Positions 62,193-64,000 of a DNA stretch of 64,000 bases are shown in pieces; the stretch's first letter is position 1; each line of letters starts with the position of its first letter. Location: the NCBI RefSeq assembly GCF_008973485.1, contig NZ_CP031223.1:4178001-4242000 (forward strand), given 5' to 3'. Both the position numbers and the translations under genes were made by a program. Under the pieces are notes generated by a model. The model saw nothing but the letters and a program-made list of their open reading frames with translations, did no database searches and was not told where the DNA came from. This stretch comes from Psychrobacillus glaciei (lineage in GTDB: Bacteria > Bacillota > Bacilli > Bacillales_A > Planococcaceae).

Positions 62193-62282
62193 TCTATCAG
62201 CCCATTCAATAAATAATATAGGATATGCTAGAATTATATACTTGCATGCACAGAAAACAAGTACTTCGAGACACAAAATTTG

Positions 62283-63287
62283 TTAAGTTTGGGTAAATCG
62301 TTTTTTTGCGTAAACATACGTAACAGCGAGTGCTGAAACTAAAACGAATCCTTTAATAATATCAAATGCATAGTACGGTAAATTCAAAATGGTTAAACCA
62401 TTTAGCAAAATACCAATTACCGCTGCTCCAAAAAATGTACCAATTGCATTTGGTTTTCCCGTTCCAAGGACTGAGTATCCAACAAAGACCGCAGCTACCG
62501 CTTCCATTAAAAGCGGTGCTCCCGCGTCAATTTGACCTGAGCCAACTCGTGCCGTAAATAATATACCTGCCATAGAAGCAAATATCCCAGATATCACGTA
62601 CGCGGAACATTTTACTTTACGTATACTCACTCCTGATAATGTTGCAGCTTCCGCGTTACCACCCGTCATATAAAGTACGCGTCCCCAACGTGTATGTTGG
62701 AGTACAACATATGCGATCAACACCATTACAAGCATAATCCATACGGGAACAGGTAACCCTAGCATCCTACCTTGACCAATCCAAAGAAACGCTTCGGATA
62801 ATTGACCATTTGCAGTGCCTCCGGAAGTAAGTGGCATATTATTATAAATAGAGTAACCTTCCGTATATGTACGATGAAAACCCGCAACAATGTACATCAT
62901 ACTTAGTGTTGCGAGTAGATCTGGTATGCCTATTACCACGATAAGGAAACTATTGAGTAGTCCAACTAACATGCCAATTAGTATAGGTAAGATTAATACT
63001 AACCAAAGCGGCATTTCGTACCATACCATCAATGAGGCTGTTAGGACCGTTGATAGCGACATAGTGGAACCTACAGATAAATCAAAACCACCCACAACTA
63101 GCGTAAAGGTGACACCTAATGCTAAAAGAGTAACGATGGATATAGAACGTAAAATGTCTGTGAAGTTTGCATAAGTAAAAAAAGCATTGCTAATGGAACT
63201 AAAATACAAAATTATTATTACTAATAATGCAATTGCTCCATATTTAAATAAAAATTGAATTCCTTTCTCTTGTAACCTATTCTTCAT
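62283..63287 (-). CDS. Ribose/AI-2-type ABC transporter permease
   Basis: About 334 residues, BPD_transp_2 family (RbsC-like), with eight to ten helices. GVTFTLVVGGFDLSVGSTMSLS and GNAEAATLSGVSIRKVKCSAYVISG are RbsC signatures, and GTGKPNAIGTFFGAAVIGIL the C-terminal one. ATG 63287 overlaps the end of the ATPase gene by 11 nt. Substrate could be a pentose, autoinducer-2 or nucleoside; the binding protein is outside the window. Confidence 0.9.
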   Translation of the reverse strand: MKNRLQEKGIQFLFKYGAIALLVIIILYFSSISNAFFTYANFTDILRSISIVTLLALGVTFTLVVGGFDLSVGSTMSLSTVLTASLMVWYEMPLWLVLILPILIGMLVGLLNSFLIVVIGIPDLLATLSMMYIVAGFHRTYTEGYSIYNNMPLTSGGTANGQLSEAFLWIGQGRMLGLPVPVWIMLVMVLIAYVVLQHTRWGRVLYMTGGNAEAATLSGVSIRKVKCSAYVISGIFASMAGILFTARVGSGQIDAGAPLLMEAVAAVFVGYSVLGTGKPNAIGTFFGAAVIGILLNGLTILNLPYYAFDIIKGFVLVSALAVTYVYAKKRFTQT

Positions 63288-64000
63288 TTCCCCCGCTTGC
63301 ATATAACAAAATCCTTTCTTGGGTCGCATCTTCACGTGAAAATTCCTTCACGAATTGACCGTTATACATGACCAAAATACGATCCGAAATACCGATTGCT
63401 TCGTGAATTTCGCTCGAAAAATATAGGCATCCTTTTCCGCTCTCTGCCAGGCCACGAATTAGCTTAAAAATATCTTGTTTTGCACCGATATCGACGCCTT
63501 TTGTCGGTTCATCAAATAAATATAGTTTGGAGTTACGTGAAATCCATTTTCCGATGACTACTTTTTGCTGATTTCCACCACTTAAATGGATAAGCGGTGT
63601 TTCCGTATTATCCGTTTTAATTTGTAATTGATGAATAATATCCTTTGCGAACTGTTTTTCTGCTCTTTTATTCATAAATAGTAGACGCGAAAATTTCCTT
63701 AGATTCGGAAATGAGGCATTCGTTTGTAATGACTCATGCACAAAAAGGCCTTCTTTTCTACGTTCCTCTGGAATAAGTGCCATCCCGACTTTTATTGCAT
63801 CTCCCGGGTGTTTGGCAACTAACTCCTTACCGTTAAACCCAATAACCCCTTTTTTCGTTTGTCCCAATCCAAATAAGGCTTTGGCAAGCTCTGTTTTCCC
63901 AGCACCGACAAGTCCAACAATCCCAACAATTTCTCCTGCTGAAACAGTGAAGGTAAGATCTTTTAGTTTCTGACCGTCTGATAATTTACTTACACCGAGT
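63277..64000 (-). CDS. Ribose-type ABC transporter ATP-binding protein, 5' part outside window
   Basis: C-terminal ~240 residues of an RbsA-like double ATPase; the frame continues past the right edge with no start. It shows the second-domain Walker A VGLVGAGKTEL, signature LSGGNQQKVVIGKW, Walker B LYLFDEPTKGVDIGAK and the SSEIHEAIGISDRILVM segment of sugar ATPases. It overlaps the permease gene, so the two form an operon. Confidence 0.92.
   Translation of the reverse strand, partial: LGVSKLSDGQKLKDLTFTVSAGEIVGIVGLVGAGKTELAKALFGLGQTKKGVIGFNGKELVAKHPGDAIKVGMALIPEERRKEGLFVHESLQTNASFPNLRKFSRLLFMNKRAEKQFAKDIIHQLQIKTDNTETPLIHLSGGNQQKVVIGKWISRNSKLYLFDEPTKGVDIGAKQDIFKLIRGLAESGKGCLYFSSEIHEAIGISDRILVMYNGQFVKEFSREDATQERILLYASGGNEE

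Overview
The window is AT-rich DNA from a spore-forming Gram-positive of the order Bacillales, most like the Psychrobacillus/Lysinibacillus/Sporosarcina group. This rests on strong AGGAGG ribosome binding sites with frequent GTG/TTG starts, a complete dppABCDE peptide operon in Bacillus subtilis order, a CotD-like spore coat protein, an RsbR-type stress-signalling protein, Fur, PhoP and candidate CodY sites of Bacillus type, and lipoboxes on secreted binding proteins. The genus is an inference. No rRNA, tRNA, CRISPR array, transposase, integrase or prophage was seen.

Layout. 1-5.1 kb: dipeptide uptake operon (dppA-B-C-D-E, minus strand) with a candidate CodY box. 5.3-12.7 kb: housekeeping genes (CotD, CorA, RtcB, thioesterase, DUF4003, RluF) and an AHSA1/ArsR pair behind a long palindromic operator. 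12.7-13.6 kb: gene-free block made of repeats. 13.6-24.1 kb: MurE-like ligase, RsbR-like STAS protein, AlaX-type editing protein, repeat-rich coat-like protein, MarR/MFS pair, lipoprotein SodC and a CAP-domain protein. 24.5-38.5 kb: AlkD-like glycosylase with a nitroreductase, an aldehyde dehydrogenase/DUF779 pair, an LLM flavin oxidoreductase preceded by a 53-residue ORF, DedA, YitT, a CoA-transferase with an upstream LytTR regulator, an SDR, a beta-lactamase-like hydrolase, and an AraC/GNAT pair. 38.9-46.4 kb: DUF3221 lipoprotein, MFS, and a phosphate-starvation cluster. 46.5-54.7 kb: TetM/EF-G-like GTPase, AHSA1 protein, methyltransferase, YeiH/LysR divergent pair, two SDRs and CapA. 54.7-58.3 kb: Fur-controlled heme uptake/degradation operon. 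58.4-64 kb: drug-type ABC exporter with its TetR, an MFS, and a partial ribose-type ABC importer.

How genes work together. The clearest systems are (i) dpp peptide scavenging; (ii) the Pho cluster, where a well-spaced run of PhoP boxes lies upstream of a secreted protein with copper-amine-oxidase-type stalk domains and a beta-propeller, followed by pstS-pstC-pstA but no pstB or phoU; and (iii) the heme operon (binding lipoprotein, permease, ATPase, ankyrin protein, IsdG-like monooxygenase) under two Fur boxes. The most unusual non-coding signal is an intergenic repeat family (R1): three copies begin directly at the stop codon of a plus-strand gene and each carries a hairpin whose stem bases co-vary between copies.
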